From positions 496,001-560,000 of the forward strand of contig NZ_LT703003.1 of the NCBI RefSeq assembly GCF_900149695.1: 64,000 bases of DNA, written 5' to 3'. The position numbers and the translations under genes were made by a program. The stretch is from Anderseniella sp. Alg231-50 (GTDB lineage: Bacteria > Pseudomonadota > Alphaproteobacteria > Rhizobiales > Aestuariivirgaceae). Within the stretch, counting starts at the first letter, position 1. Every line of letters begins with the position of its first letter. The notes under the pieces are model-generated. The model saw only the letters and a program-made list of their open reading frames with translations. It was not told where the DNA came from and did no database searches. Shown here one piece after another: positions 24,996 through 33,596 of this stretch.

Positions 24996-26101
24996 GCAAG
25001 GTCGGCGTCATGATCTGCGGTCACGGTTCGCGCAGCCAGGCAGCAGTGGACGAGTTTGCCGTGCTTGCCGAAAAACTGCCCGACTACCTGCCGCCGGACT
25101 GGCCGGTCGAATACGGTTATCTGGAATTTGCCAACCCGCTGATACGAGACGGCCTCGACAGCCTGCGTGAACAAGGGTGCGATCACATTCTGGCGGTGCC
25201 CGGCATGCTGTTTGCCGCCATGCACGCCAAGAACGACATTCCGTCCGTACTGAATACCTATGGCGCGACCCACGACCTCAAGGTCCAGTATGGCCGCGAG
25301 CTGGGTGTTGATCCGAAGATGATCCTTGCCGCCTCGGAGAGGGTTCAGGAGGCGGTCGACAAGGCCAATGCCGACAATGGCGACGTACCGCTGTCGGAGA
25401 CCTGCCTGGTTGTGATCGGACGCGGGGCGTCGGACCCGGATGCCAACTCCAATGTCTCCAAGATTGCCCGTATATTGTGGGAAGGCATGGGGTTCGGCTG
25501 GTGCGAGGTCGGGTATTCGGGTGTTACCTTCCCGCTGGTCGAACCGTGCCTGGAACATGCTGCAAAGCTCGGTTACAAGCGCATCGTGGTGTTTCCGTAT
25601 TTCCTGTTCACCGGCATTCTGATCGACCGCATCTACGGCTTCACCGATCTGGTGGCCAAGGCAAATCCGACCATTGATTTCGTCAAGGCAGGGTACCTGA
25701 ATGACCACCCGCAGGTCCTGGCAACCTTTGCCGAACGGGTGACGGAAATTCTCGAAGGCCAGAACGTCATGAACTGCGCATTGTGCAAGTATCGTGCACA
25801 GGTTCTGGGTTTTGAAGCCGAAGTCGGCATGCCGCAGGAAAGCCATCACCATCATGTCGAAGGCCAGGGCGCATCCGCACCGGGTTCCAACGTGGCCGAC
25901 TGCAAGCTGTGTGACACGTTCTGCACCGGTGCCTGCCGGCTGGATGGCGCGCATGATCACCACCACCATCACGACCATGATCATTCGCATGATCACTCGC
26001 ACGATCATGACCATGATCACCATCATCCGCCCTACCCCCATGCCACCCATCCGCATGGGCCAGAAAGTGTGCGCAAGCACATGAAGCAGGACGACAAGTG
26101 A
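24992..26101 (+). CDS. cbiX: Sirohydrochlorin cobaltochelatase CbiX, long form
   Basis: CbiX inserts cobalt into sirohydrochlorin, the early-insertion step of corrin synthesis. The 369-residue protein has 'GVMICGHGSRSQAAVDEF' with the metal-site histidine near the start, a second chelatase half around 'VVIGRGASDPDANSN' and 'FPYFLFTGILIDRI'. The tail carries cysteine motifs 'NCALCKYR' and 'CKLCDTFCTGACR', as in CbiX long forms with an Fe-S cluster. It ends in a histidine-aspartate-rich stretch of about 45 residues that probably binds cobalt. GAGGAGG precedes the ATG. Confidence 0.93.
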   Translation: MSKVGVMICGHGSRSQAAVDEFAVLAEKLPDYLPPDWPVEYGYLEFANPLIRDGLDSLREQGCDHILAVPGMLFAAMHAKNDIPSVLNTYGATHDLKVQYGRELGVDPKMILAASERVQEAVDKANADNGDVPLSETCLVVIGRGASDPDANSNVSKIARILWEGMGFGWCEVGYSGVTFPLVEPCLEHAAKLGYKRIVVFPYFLFTGILIDRIYGFTDLVAKANPTIDFVKAGYLNDHPQVLATFAERVTEILEGQNVMNCALCKYRAQVLGFEAEVGMPQESHHHHVEGQGASAPGSNVADCKLCDTFCTGACRLDGAHDHHHHHDHDHSHDHSHDHDHDHHHPPYPHATHPHGPESVRKHMKQDDK

Positions 26102-26733
26102 TCTATGAACGCGAACCGTCGAAAATCTATGACCTGAGTTTCCAGACCGTCCGGTCGGAAGCGCAGCTGGGACGGTTTTCTGCAGACACTGCCGACCTGG
26201 TGGTGAGGCTGATCCATGCCTGCGGCATGACAGACATAGCAGAAGACATTGCCTGTACGGCCGATTGCGTTGAAGCCGGCCGGACGGCGCTTGCATCAGG
26301 CGCGTCCATTCTGTGCGACGTGGAAATGGTTGCCAGCGGCATTATCCGGCGAGGACTGGCCGCGCAAGCGAACATCGTCAGCACCATCGGCCATCCGGAG
26401 ACCGCAGCAATTGCACAGCGCATCGGCAACACACGGTCTGCCGCTGCCGTCGAGCTGTGGCAAGAGCATCTGGGCGGCAGCGTAGTCGCCATCGGCAACG
26501 CGCCGACAGCCCTGTTTCACCTGCTTGAACTGCTCGATCAGGGCTGGCCGAAACCGGCTGTCATCCTGGCGTTTCCGGTAGGTTTCATCGGAGCTGCGGA
26601 AAGCAAGGCCGAGCTTGCCGCCAACCCGCGCGGCGTGCCGTTCATCACACTCAGCGGCAGGCGTGGCGGATCAGCCATGGCATCGGCTGCCGTAAACGCC
26701 CTGTCGCTTGGTCTGGCCGGAGACGGCCGATGA
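26098..26733 (+). CDS. cobH: Precorrin-8X methylmutase (CobH/CbiC)
   Basis: A 211-residue enzyme that moves the C11 methyl to C12, giving hydrogenobyrinate or its cobalt form. 'RLIHACGMTDIAED' holds the catalytic histidine region, with 'CDVEMVASGI', 'IAIGNAPTALFHLLELL' and 'FPVGFIGAAESK' also conserved. Translation starts at a GTG that overlaps the cbiX stop (GTGA), and its stop overlaps the cobL start, so expression is tightly coupled. Whether the substrate carries cobalt cannot be read from sequence. Confidence 0.93.
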   Translation: MIYEREPSKIYDLSFQTVRSEAQLGRFSADTADLVVRLIHACGMTDIAEDIACTADCVEAGRTALASGASILCDVEMVASGIIRRGLAAQANIVSTIGHPETAAIAQRIGNTRSAAAVELWQEHLGGSVVAIGNAPTALFHLLELLDQGWPKPAVILAFPVGFIGAAESKAELAANPRGVPFITLSGRRGGSAMASAAVNALSLGLAGDGR

Positions 26734-27929
26734 GCAAGGCGTGGCTGAACATAGTCGGCATCGGTGAAGACGGATTTGCAGGCCTGTCGGGCGCAGCGCA
26801 GGCAGCGGTGAAACGCGCCGATGTCCTGATTGGCGGGGCCCGTCATCATGCCCTTACCGAAGCAGTGCAGGCCGAGCGCCTGACGTGGCCAAGCCCGTTT
26901 GATGCCATGATCGAGCAGATCGAAAAACGCCGGACCAAGCAGGTCTGCGTGCTGGTTACGGGTGACCCTGCCTGGTATTCGGCAGGTATAAAAATCGCAT
27001 CGCATTTCACGGCAGATGATGTGTGCATCCACCCGCATGTTTCGGCCTTCCAGCTGGCGGCCGCCCGCATGGGCTGGGCGTTGCAGGACGCTGTTAAGCT
27101 GACCGAGCATGGCCGGCCGCTGCAGAGCGTCGGTCCTGCTGTCACACCGGGTGCAAAACTTATCGTGCTGACGCAGGATGCCGAAACGCCGGAGCAACTA
27201 TCCAAATTGCTGGTGCAACTCGGCTTTGGGCACTCCCGGATCACGGCCCTGTCGCACATGGGTGGACCGAATGAGGCCCGGATTGAAGGCAGCGCAGCAG
27301 ACTGGTCAGGCAGACCGGCGGATTTTCATACGCTGTGTATCGAATGCGTCGCCGATACCGGCACAAAGGTTTTGCCGCGCGGCCCGGGCCTGCCGGATGA
27401 TGTTTTCGAGCACGACGGCAAGATGACCAAGTCTGAAATCCGGGCCGTCACCCTGTCGCGGCTGGCACCGCGGTCCGGTGAACTGTTGTGGGACATCGGC
27501 TGCGGTTGCGGATCAGTGGCGATCGAGTGGATGCGAACGGCAGACCGGTCCCGGGCCGTTGGGCTCGAACCGCATGATGACCGGCGAGCCATGGCGCAAC
27601 GCAATGCGATCAGGCTCGGGGTGCCGGACCTGCACCTGATCGATGCCCTGGCACCCGACGGTCTGGCCGGACTTGATGCACCCGATGCTGTTTTCATCGG
27701 CGGCGGGTTGAGCAGCAAAACTGTTGATGCCTGTCTGTCGGTGTTGAAACCACATGGCCGGATGGTTGCAAATGCCGTCACGCTGGAAAGCGAGCAGGTT
27801 CTGACAGCCTGCCATGACCGTCACGGCGGCAGCCTGATCCGCCTTTCCGTGGCCCGGGCAGAGCCGGTCGGCAGCTTTCACGGCTGGAAACCGTTCATGC
27901 CGGTAACGCAATGGAGCATGACCAGATGA
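26730..27929 (+). CDS. cobL: Precorrin-6Y C5,15-methyltransferase, decarboxylating (CobL, CbiE-CbiT fusion)
   Basis: A 399-residue bifunctional enzyme. The N-terminal half (about 1-200) is a CbiE-type tetrapyrrole methylase for C5 ('VTGDPAWYSAG', 'ALSHMGGPNE'). The C-terminal half is a CbiT-type Rossmann methyltransferase that methylates C15 and decarboxylates ('LLWDIGCGCGSVAIEWMR' is the SAM-binding loop). Fusion is the usual CobL form. It overlaps cobH upstream and cobI downstream by 4 bases each. Confidence 0.94.
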   Translation: MSKAWLNIVGIGEDGFAGLSGAAQAAVKRADVLIGGARHHALTEAVQAERLTWPSPFDAMIEQIEKRRTKQVCVLVTGDPAWYSAGIKIASHFTADDVCIHPHVSAFQLAAARMGWALQDAVKLTEHGRPLQSVGPAVTPGAKLIVLTQDAETPEQLSKLLVQLGFGHSRITALSHMGGPNEARIEGSAADWSGRPADFHTLCIECVADTGTKVLPRGPGLPDDVFEHDGKMTKSEIRAVTLSRLAPRSGELLWDIGCGCGSVAIEWMRTADRSRAVGLEPHDDRRAMAQRNAIRLGVPDLHLIDALAPDGLAGLDAPDAVFIGGGLSSKTVDACLSVLKPHGRMVANAVTLESEQVLTACHDRHGGSLIRLSVARAEPVGSFHGWKPFMPVTQWSMTR

Positions 27930-28630
27930 GCGGCACCTTGTATGGCATCGGGCTTGGTCCCGGCGACCCGGAACTGATGACGCTCAAGGCGCACCGGCTG
28001 ATCACGTCGGCAAATGTCGTGGCCTATCCAGCCCCTGATACCGGCGACAGCTTTGCCCGGTCCATCGCCGCACAGTCGATAAGCGACGAAGCGATCGAAA
28101 TCCCTATCGTGATCCCGATGCGGGTCGAGCGGTTTCCCGCCCAGACCGTCTATGACGAGGCGGCTGCTGCCATCAGCAAGCACCTTGATGACGGCACCGA
28201 TGTCGTGGTCCTGTGTGAGGGCGACCCGTTCTTCTACGGTTCGTTCATGTACCTGTTCGGACGGCTGGCGGAACGCCACAAGACCGAGATCGTGCCGGGC
28301 GTCACATCGATGACGGCATGCGCCGGGATGGCCGCGCGGCCCTTGTGCGCGCGCAACGAAATCCTGACCGTGATCCCGGCACCGGTCGATGAGGCCTTGC
28401 TGCGCGACCGGTTGCAGGCGTCAGGTGCAGCGGTCATCATGAAAGTCGGCCGGCACCTGGCCAAGGTCCGCAAGATCATTGACGAGCTCGGCCTTACAGG
28501 CCGCGCCATGTATGTCTCGCATGCCTCCTTGCCGCAGCAAACCGTGACAGCCCTGGAAAACGCGCCCGACAAGGCGCCCTATTTCTCGATGATCCTGATT
28601 GGTGGAACGGACCCTTATGCAAAATCCTGA
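27926..28630 (+). CDS. cobI: Precorrin-2 C20-methyltransferase (CobI/CbiL)
   Basis: A 234-residue SAM-dependent methylase that adds the C20 methyl to precorrin-2 or cobalt-factor II. 'GIGLGPGDPELMTLKAHRLI' is the N-terminal signature, 'VVLCEGDPFFYGSFMYLF' is the methylase core, and 'EIVPGVTSMTACA' follows. I chose ATG 27926, which overlaps the cobL stop and has family sequence immediately after it, over a longer start at 27911. Its 3' end overlaps the next gene by 14 bases. Confidence 0.94.
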   Translation: MSGTLYGIGLGPGDPELMTLKAHRLITSANVVAYPAPDTGDSFARSIAAQSISDEAIEIPIVIPMRVERFPAQTVYDEAAAAISKHLDDGTDVVVLCEGDPFFYGSFMYLFGRLAERHKTEIVPGVTSMTACAGMAARPLCARNEILTVIPAPVDEALLRDRLQASGAAVIMKVGRHLAKVRKIIDELGLTGRAMYVSHASLPQQTVTALENAPDKAPYFSMILIGGTDPYAKS

Positions 28631-30458
28631 TCCAATAGTGGTGTTTTTCACACCCTCGGCGGAAACCACGGCCCGCAAGATTGCCGATGCGCTGGGAGCA
28701 CAGCTGCATGGCCGCAACCCTGCCGGGACAACCGATGCGGCCATTGAAGACGTGGGCCCGCACCTGCGCGCGCTGTTTGCAGCCGGACACGCCATCATCG
28801 GCGTGTGTGCCGCCGGTATTCTCATTCGCAGCATTGGCTCGCTGGTATCGGACAAATGGCATGAACCGCCGGTTGTCGCCGTGGCGGAAGACGGGTCGAG
28901 CGCAGTGCCGTTGCTTGGCGGTCACCATGGTGCAAACCGGCTGGCGCTTGCGATAGCCGACACCCTCGGCGGCCATGCTGCCCTTACCACGGCAGGCGAC
29001 GTGCGCCTCGGTGTGGCACTCGACAACCCGCCGGAGGGCTGGCGCCTGGAAAACCCGCTTGATGCCAAACGGGCCATGGCCGGGCTGCTGGCAAGCAAGC
29101 CTGCAAGGCTTTCAGGAGCGGCGGACTGGTTGGCGTCCATTTCAAATCTGGAGACGGTAGATGCCTTTCCAGCACCCGATGCCGACGCACCAATTGTGCT
29201 GGAAGTCGAAGGATGCGAAGCCCTGACCTATCGCCGGCAGTGCCTGGCACTCGGTGTCGGGTGTGCCCGCGGGTGCGACCCGGACGAGATGATCGCACTG
29301 GTGCACAAGACATTGAGCGATGCGGGCCGGTCGCCTCATGAGGTGGCAGGTGTCTGGTCCATTGACGTGAAAGCCGACGAGGCTGCGGTTCATGTGCTGG
29401 CAGGCAATCTCGGTGTTGCCGCCAATTTCTATTCGGCCACCGATCTGGAGGCGCAAAGCCCACGGCTGGCCAATCCGTCAGACTTGGTTTTTGCTGAAGT
29501 CGGATGCCATGGCGTGGCGGAAGGCGCCGCGCTGGCGGCGGCAGGCAAATCCTCCGGCCTGCTGATCGAGAAGGCAAAAACCGCGAATGCCACCTGCGCC
29601 GCGGCTCTCATCGTTGACGAGGCGTTGCCATCTCGGGTGCGCGGATCGCTGTCGGTCATCGGCATCGGCCCGGGCGCTGCAGACTGGCGTACGCCGGAAG
29701 CCTCACGGTTGGTCGCACAGGCTGATGAGCTGGTTGGCTATGGACTTTACATCGACCTGCTCGGACCGCTTGCCGCCGGCAAGCCGCGCCAGGACTTCCC
29801 GCTGGGCGGAGAGGAAGACCGCTGCCGCTATGCGCTTGAACGCGCCGGGGAAGGCAAGCATGTCGCCCTGATCTGTTCCGGCGATGCCGGCATCTACGCC
29901 ATGGGTGCGCTGGTCATGGAGCTGATGGACCGGGCAGAAAATGACGGCGGCGTAACGGATGCCGCAAAGCGGGTGGCAATCACCAATGCGCCGGGCATAT
30001 CGGCCCTGCAGGCAGCATCCGCACGCGCCGGTGCCATATTGGGTCACGACTTCTGCACCATCTCCCTGTCGGACCTGCTGACGCCGCGCGACGATATCAT
30101 CAAGCGGCTCAATGCGGCTGCACAGGGAGATTTCGTCATCGCTTTCTACAACCCGGTTTCCATGAAACGACGCACGCTGCTGGCGGAAGCCAGGGACATT
30201 CTGTTGCAGCACCGGCCCACGGATACACCGGTGCTGCTGGCCAGCAATCTCGGACGCCCGGACGAGGCGCTGAAACAGCGGACACTGGCGACACTTGAAG
30301 TCGACGAGGTCGACATGCTGACCGTCGTGCTGGTCGGATCGTCGAACACCAAAGCCTTCAAGACAGGCGATCATGGCGCCGGAGCCGCCGGCACCCGCAT
30401 GTACACCCCGCGCGGTTATGCGAAACGCATTGACGCCAAAGAAAGCAAAGCATCATGA
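28617..30458 (+). CDS. cobJ: CbiG-CobJ fusion: cobalt-precorrin-5A hydrolase / precorrin-3B C17-methyltransferase
   Basis: A 613-residue fusion. Residues 1 to about 340 are CbiG-like: an N-terminal domain ('IVVFFTPSAETTARKIADAL'), 'LLGGHHGANRLALAIADTLG' and a C-terminal domain ('LGVGCARGCDPDEM', 'EVGCHGVAEGAAL'). CbiG removes the C20 fragment as acetaldehyde in the early-cobalt route. Residues from about 345 are CobJ/CbiH, the ring-contracting C17 methylase ('SVIGIGPGAADWRTPEA', 'ALICSGDAGIYAMG', 'VIAFYNPVSMKRR'). Comparable fusions are known in cyanobacteria. The start at 28617 overlaps cobI. Confidence 0.92.
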   Translation: MQNPDPIVVFFTPSAETTARKIADALGAQLHGRNPAGTTDAAIEDVGPHLRALFAAGHAIIGVCAAGILIRSIGSLVSDKWHEPPVVAVAEDGSSAVPLLGGHHGANRLALAIADTLGGHAALTTAGDVRLGVALDNPPEGWRLENPLDAKRAMAGLLASKPARLSGAADWLASISNLETVDAFPAPDADAPIVLEVEGCEALTYRRQCLALGVGCARGCDPDEMIALVHKTLSDAGRSPHEVAGVWSIDVKADEAAVHVLAGNLGVAANFYSATDLEAQSPRLANPSDLVFAEVGCHGVAEGAALAAAGKSSGLLIEKAKTANATCAAALIVDEALPSRVRGSLSVIGIGPGAADWRTPEASRLVAQADELVGYGLYIDLLGPLAAGKPRQDFPLGGEEDRCRYALERAGEGKHVALICSGDAGIYAMGALVMELMDRAENDGGVTDAAKRVAITNAPGISALQAASARAGAILGHDFCTISLSDLLTPRDDIIKRLNAAAQGDFVIAFYNPVSMKRRTLLAEARDILLQHRPTDTPVLLASNLGRPDEALKQRTLATLEVDEVDMLTVVLVGSSNTKAFKTGDHGAGAAGTRMYTPRGYAKRIDAKESKAS

Positions 30459-31249
30459 AAGTCTATTTCATTGGAGCAGGCCCCGGCGATCCGGACCTGA
30501 TTACCGTCAAGGGCCGCCGCATCATTGAGGCCTGCAAGGTGTGCCTGTATGCCGGTTCGCTGGTGCCTGAAGCGGTTGTGGCGTGCGCACCGCAGGACGC
30601 GCTGGTGCGTGACACCGCACCGATGACACTGGATGACATCATCGCCGAAATGCTGACCGCGAAAGAGCGCAATGAAGACGTGGCGCGCGTGCATTCCGGT
30701 GACCCGTCGCTGTACGGGGCCATTGCCGAACAGATCAGGCGCCTGAAAGACCATGACATCGACTATGAAATTGTTCCCGGCGTGTCAGCCTATGCAGCCG
30801 CTGCTGCCGCCATGGGACAGGAGTTGACCATACCGGAAGTCTCGCAAACCGTCATCCTCACCCGGACCGCCATGAAATCGTCGGCCATGCCGGAAGGCGA
30901 GGACCTGGCGACGCTGGGACGCACCGGCGCAACGCTGGCCATCCACCTGTCAGTGCGCAATATCCGTGAGATCGAACGCCAGCTGATCCCGCTTTACGGC
31001 GCGGATTGCCCGGCGGTGGTGGCCTACCGGGTCGGCTGGCCGGACCAGCATTTCATCCGCGGCACGCTGAGCGACATCTGGGAAAAGGTGCGCGACGCCA
31101 AGATCACCCGCACCGCACTGATCTTCGTCGGCAGGGCACTGGGCGAAACCGACTTCCGCGACAGTGCGCTTTATGACGGCGCACACGCCCATGTGCTGCG
31201 CCCGGTCAGGACACGGGCCAAGGCCCCTAAGAAGAAGCTGGCGCAATAA
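30455..31249 (+). CDS. cobM: Precorrin-4 C11-methyltransferase (CobM/CbiF)
   Basis: A 264-residue SAM-dependent methylase that methylates C11. 'FIGAGPGDPDLITVKGRR' opens it, 'VARVHSGDPSLYGAIAEQI' is the core, and 'YEIVPGVSAYAAAAAAMGQE' follows. It overlaps cobJ by 4 bases and is the last gene of the rightward cobalamin operon that begins at 24774. Its 3' end overlaps the convergent cobB by 23 bases. Confidence 0.95.
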   Translation: MKVYFIGAGPGDPDLITVKGRRIIEACKVCLYAGSLVPEAVVACAPQDALVRDTAPMTLDDIIAEMLTAKERNEDVARVHSGDPSLYGAIAEQIRRLKDHDIDYEIVPGVSAYAAAAAAMGQELTIPEVSQTVILTRTAMKSSAMPEGEDLATLGRTGATLAIHLSVRNIREIERQLIPLYGADCPAVVAYRVGWPDQHFIRGTLSDIWEKVRDAKITRTALIFVGRALGETDFRDSALYDGAHAHVLRPVRTRAKAPKKKLAQ

Positions 31250-32522
31250 TATGCGCGAATGAGCCGGATACCGAACCCGACCTCAATCCCATCGGCGCGA
31301 GTTTCTCGCCGAAGGCATCTGCGGCCTCGAACAGGCGGTCTGCACCGGCTTCGCTGACAACGGTGGAGTAGTGAAACTCGTGCCCCATCAAGGGGGTGTC
31401 CCAGGGCCCACCGGCCAGGGGCGTAAAGCGGCGATAGCCGAGGTTCAGCCTGCGGGTCGCAAAGGATGTCTCGACCGGCAGCAATCCCAGCATTTCGTGT
31501 GACTTCCCGTCAGCATCGATGATGGCATTGCCCAGTACCATATAGCCGCCGCACTCACCGTAAACCGGTTTGCATGATTGTGCAGCAGCATGCAGTCCGG
31601 TCTTGAACCGCGACGCTTTGCCGAGAACTTCACCGTGCAATTCCGGATAGCCGCCGGGCAGAAATACCGCGTCTGCGTCAGGCGCAGGTGGCTCGTCGGC
31701 CAGTGGCGAGAAGAATGACAGTTCCGCACCCTGTGCCCGCCAGCCCTGCAACAGATGCGGATAGGCGAATGAAAAGGCGATGTCACGGGCAATGGCCATG
31801 CGCTGGCCCAGTGGCGGCAACGGCGCTGCGCTGCCCGGTTTTGCCAGGGATGTTGCGGCGGCAATCAGTGCATCCAGATCGACACTGTTGCCGACAATAC
31901 CGGCGGCGTTCTCCAGAAACGCTTCAAGATCGCCATGCTCGCCTGCCTGCACCAGTCCCAGGTGCCGCTCCGGCATGGCGAGCGAGGCATGACGGGCAAT
32001 CGCGCCGAGTACCGGCACACCGGTTTCAGCCAGGGCCGTGCGCGCCATGATCTCGTGGCGCGGTGAACCGACCCGGTTGAGAATGACACCGGCCACCGGC
32101 AGATCCGGGCGCAATGCGCGCAGTCCCGCAACCGGCAGCGCTGCGGAATGACCCTGCCGGGCAACATCGAGCACCAGCACCAGCGGCAGGCGGAGTGTGA
32201 GCGCCAGGTCGGCAACCGAGCCTGACCCTGCTGGCCCGGCTCCATCCATCACTCCCATGGCCCCTTCAACGATCAGCAACTCACCCGGTTGCCCGGCGGC
32301 CTGGTGTGTCAACTGTTCCGCCGGCATGGCCCAGGCGTCCAGATTGACTGAGGGATGGCCACAGGCAGCTTCATGAAATTTCGGATCTATATAGTCCGGG
32401 CCCGACTTGGCACCGGCAACGGCGAGGCCGCGATTTTTCAGGGCGCGCAACAAGGCAAGCGTCAGCAGGGTCTTGCCGGAACCGGATGCCGGGGCGGCAA
32501 TCACCAGCCCGCGGGCAGACAT
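31227..32522 (-). CDS. cobB: Cobyrinate / hydrogenobyrinate a,c-diamide synthase (CobB/CbiA)
   Basis: A 431-residue ATP- and glutamine-dependent amidotransferase that amidates the a and c side chains of the ring. The N-terminal P-loop is 'APASGSGKTLLTLALLRAL', followed by 'GPDYIDPKFH'. The C-terminal class I-like glutaminase domain has 'KPVYGECGGYMVLG' with the nucleophilic cysteine and a late 'GHEFHYS' histidine. It begins one base inside the cobA stop (TGATG-type overlap). CbiA and CobB differ in whether cobalt is already present; sequence alone does not decide. Confidence 0.93.
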   Translation of the reverse strand: MSARGLVIAAPASGSGKTLLTLALLRALKNRGLAVAGAKSGPDYIDPKFHEAACGHPSVNLDAWAMPAEQLTHQAAGQPGELLIVEGAMGVMDGAGPAGSGSVADLALTLRLPLVLVLDVARQGHSAALPVAGLRALRPDLPVAGVILNRVGSPRHEIMARTALAETGVPVLGAIARHASLAMPERHLGLVQAGEHGDLEAFLENAAGIVGNSVDLDALIAAATSLAKPGSAAPLPPLGQRMAIARDIAFSFAYPHLLQGWRAQGAELSFFSPLADEPPAPDADAVFLPGGYPELHGEVLGKASRFKTGLHAAAQSCKPVYGECGGYMVLGNAIIDADGKSHEMLGLLPVETSFATRRLNLGYRRFTPLAGGPWDTPLMGHEFHYSTVVSEAGADRLFEAADAFGEKLAPMGLRSGSVSGSFAHIIAPASS

Positions 32523-33394
32523 CAGGACGCGTCTTCCAGAAGATTGCGACCGGTAGCAAGCGGGTCCAGCGAACGCGGCTGATGGCCTGCAAGTTGCGCG
32601 GCCCAGTCCAGTGTCTGGCGCAACAGGGCGACACGGCCGACGCAGACAATAGCGGGCGGTTCAACGCCGTGTTCGACGATGTCGGCAGGTGCAGCGGACA
32701 GGCTGGTCTCCAGCACGTTCATGGTCGGCAAGGTGGCATTGGAGACCACCGCGACCGGTTCGGACGGATCACGGCCTGCCTCAATCAGATTGCCGCAGAT
32801 CTGGCCGATATGCTTGATCGCCATATACATGACGATGACCGGGGAGCCCTTGGCAATGGCGGCCCAGTCTATGGCGGATGGCGTCAACCCGGTCTGGTCG
32901 TGGCCGGTAAGGAATGTCACCGCCTGGTTTACATCGCGATGGGTTGCCGGAATGCCGGCATAAGCCAACCCGCCGATCCCGGCAGATATTCCCGGCGTGA
33001 TGCGAATGGCAATACCTGCCTGCACAAGTGTCTGGGCTTCCTCGCCGCCGCGTCCGAAAACAAACGGGTCGCCGCCCTTGAGACGCAGCACCCGTTTTCC
33101 GGCACGCGCAAGCTCAATCAGCCGCAGCGAGATGTTGCGCTGCTTGGGCGACGGCTTGCCACCGCGTTTACCGGCATACTCGATTTTACTGTCGGGCTTG
33201 CGCCAGTCGAGGATGCGTTCGTCGACCAGTGCGTCATAGACAATGACATCAGCCTGCTGCAACGCGTTGAGACCATGCAGCGTCATCAGGCCCGGATCTC
33301 CGGGACCGGCCCCGACCAGCCAGACAAGGCCGGGTGAAAACACCGGCCAGTCGCCCTCGGGCAGTTTGGGTATATGAGCTACATTGGTTGTCAT
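32522..33394 (-). CDS. cobA: Uroporphyrinogen-III C-methyltransferase (CobA/SUMT)
   Basis: A 290-residue SAM-dependent enzyme that methylates uroporphyrinogen III at C2 and C7 to give precorrin-2, the entry to cobalamin and siroheme. 'GLVWLVGAGPGDPGLMTLHG' is the N-terminal signature, with 'YAGKRGGKP', 'RLKGGDPFVFGRGGEEA' and 'PGISAGIGGLAYAGIPATHR'. It lacks the CysG dehydrogenase-chelatase domain. The start is the ATG at 33394; the frame stays open to 33985, but that extension runs antisense through cbiD and has no family sequence. Confidence 0.95.
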   Translation of the reverse strand: MTTNVAHIPKLPEGDWPVFSPGLVWLVGAGPGDPGLMTLHGLNALQQADVIVYDALVDERILDWRKPDSKIEYAGKRGGKPSPKQRNISLRLIELARAGKRVLRLKGGDPFVFGRGGEEAQTLVQAGIAIRITPGISAGIGGLAYAGIPATHRDVNQAVTFLTGHDQTGLTPSAIDWAAIAKGSPVIVMYMAIKHIGQICGNLIEAGRDPSEPVAVVSNATLPTMNVLETSLSAAPADIVEHGVEPPAIVCVGRVALLRQTLDWAAQLAGHQPRSLDPLATGRNLLEDAS

Positions 33395-33596
33395 GTTGTT
33401 GAAACTACACGCATTGATCGCTATTGGCGAGACAGGAAACGACAGGTTTGCTACGCTGGCGTCACTAGCCTCCAACCAGGTCAGCATATCCCGCGACAGC
33501 ACCGCTCTGAAATGCGAAATCTGACCCCCGGGTGCGATCAGCTGGAATAGTGGTTTTGATTTCAACGCAACCTGAAACGGTTTACGCTGGCGCAGA

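Noticed and set aside
25955-26060. Short repeats in the cbiX tail as a tandem-repeat or CRISPR-like array
   Set aside because: The repeats are histidine and aspartate codons in frame within cbiX, without spacers or conserved direct repeats.
24875-26296. 473-codon open frame antisense to cbiX
   Set aside because: It is a shadow of cbiX; its methionine-valine-rich part is simply the complement of the histidine-aspartate codons.
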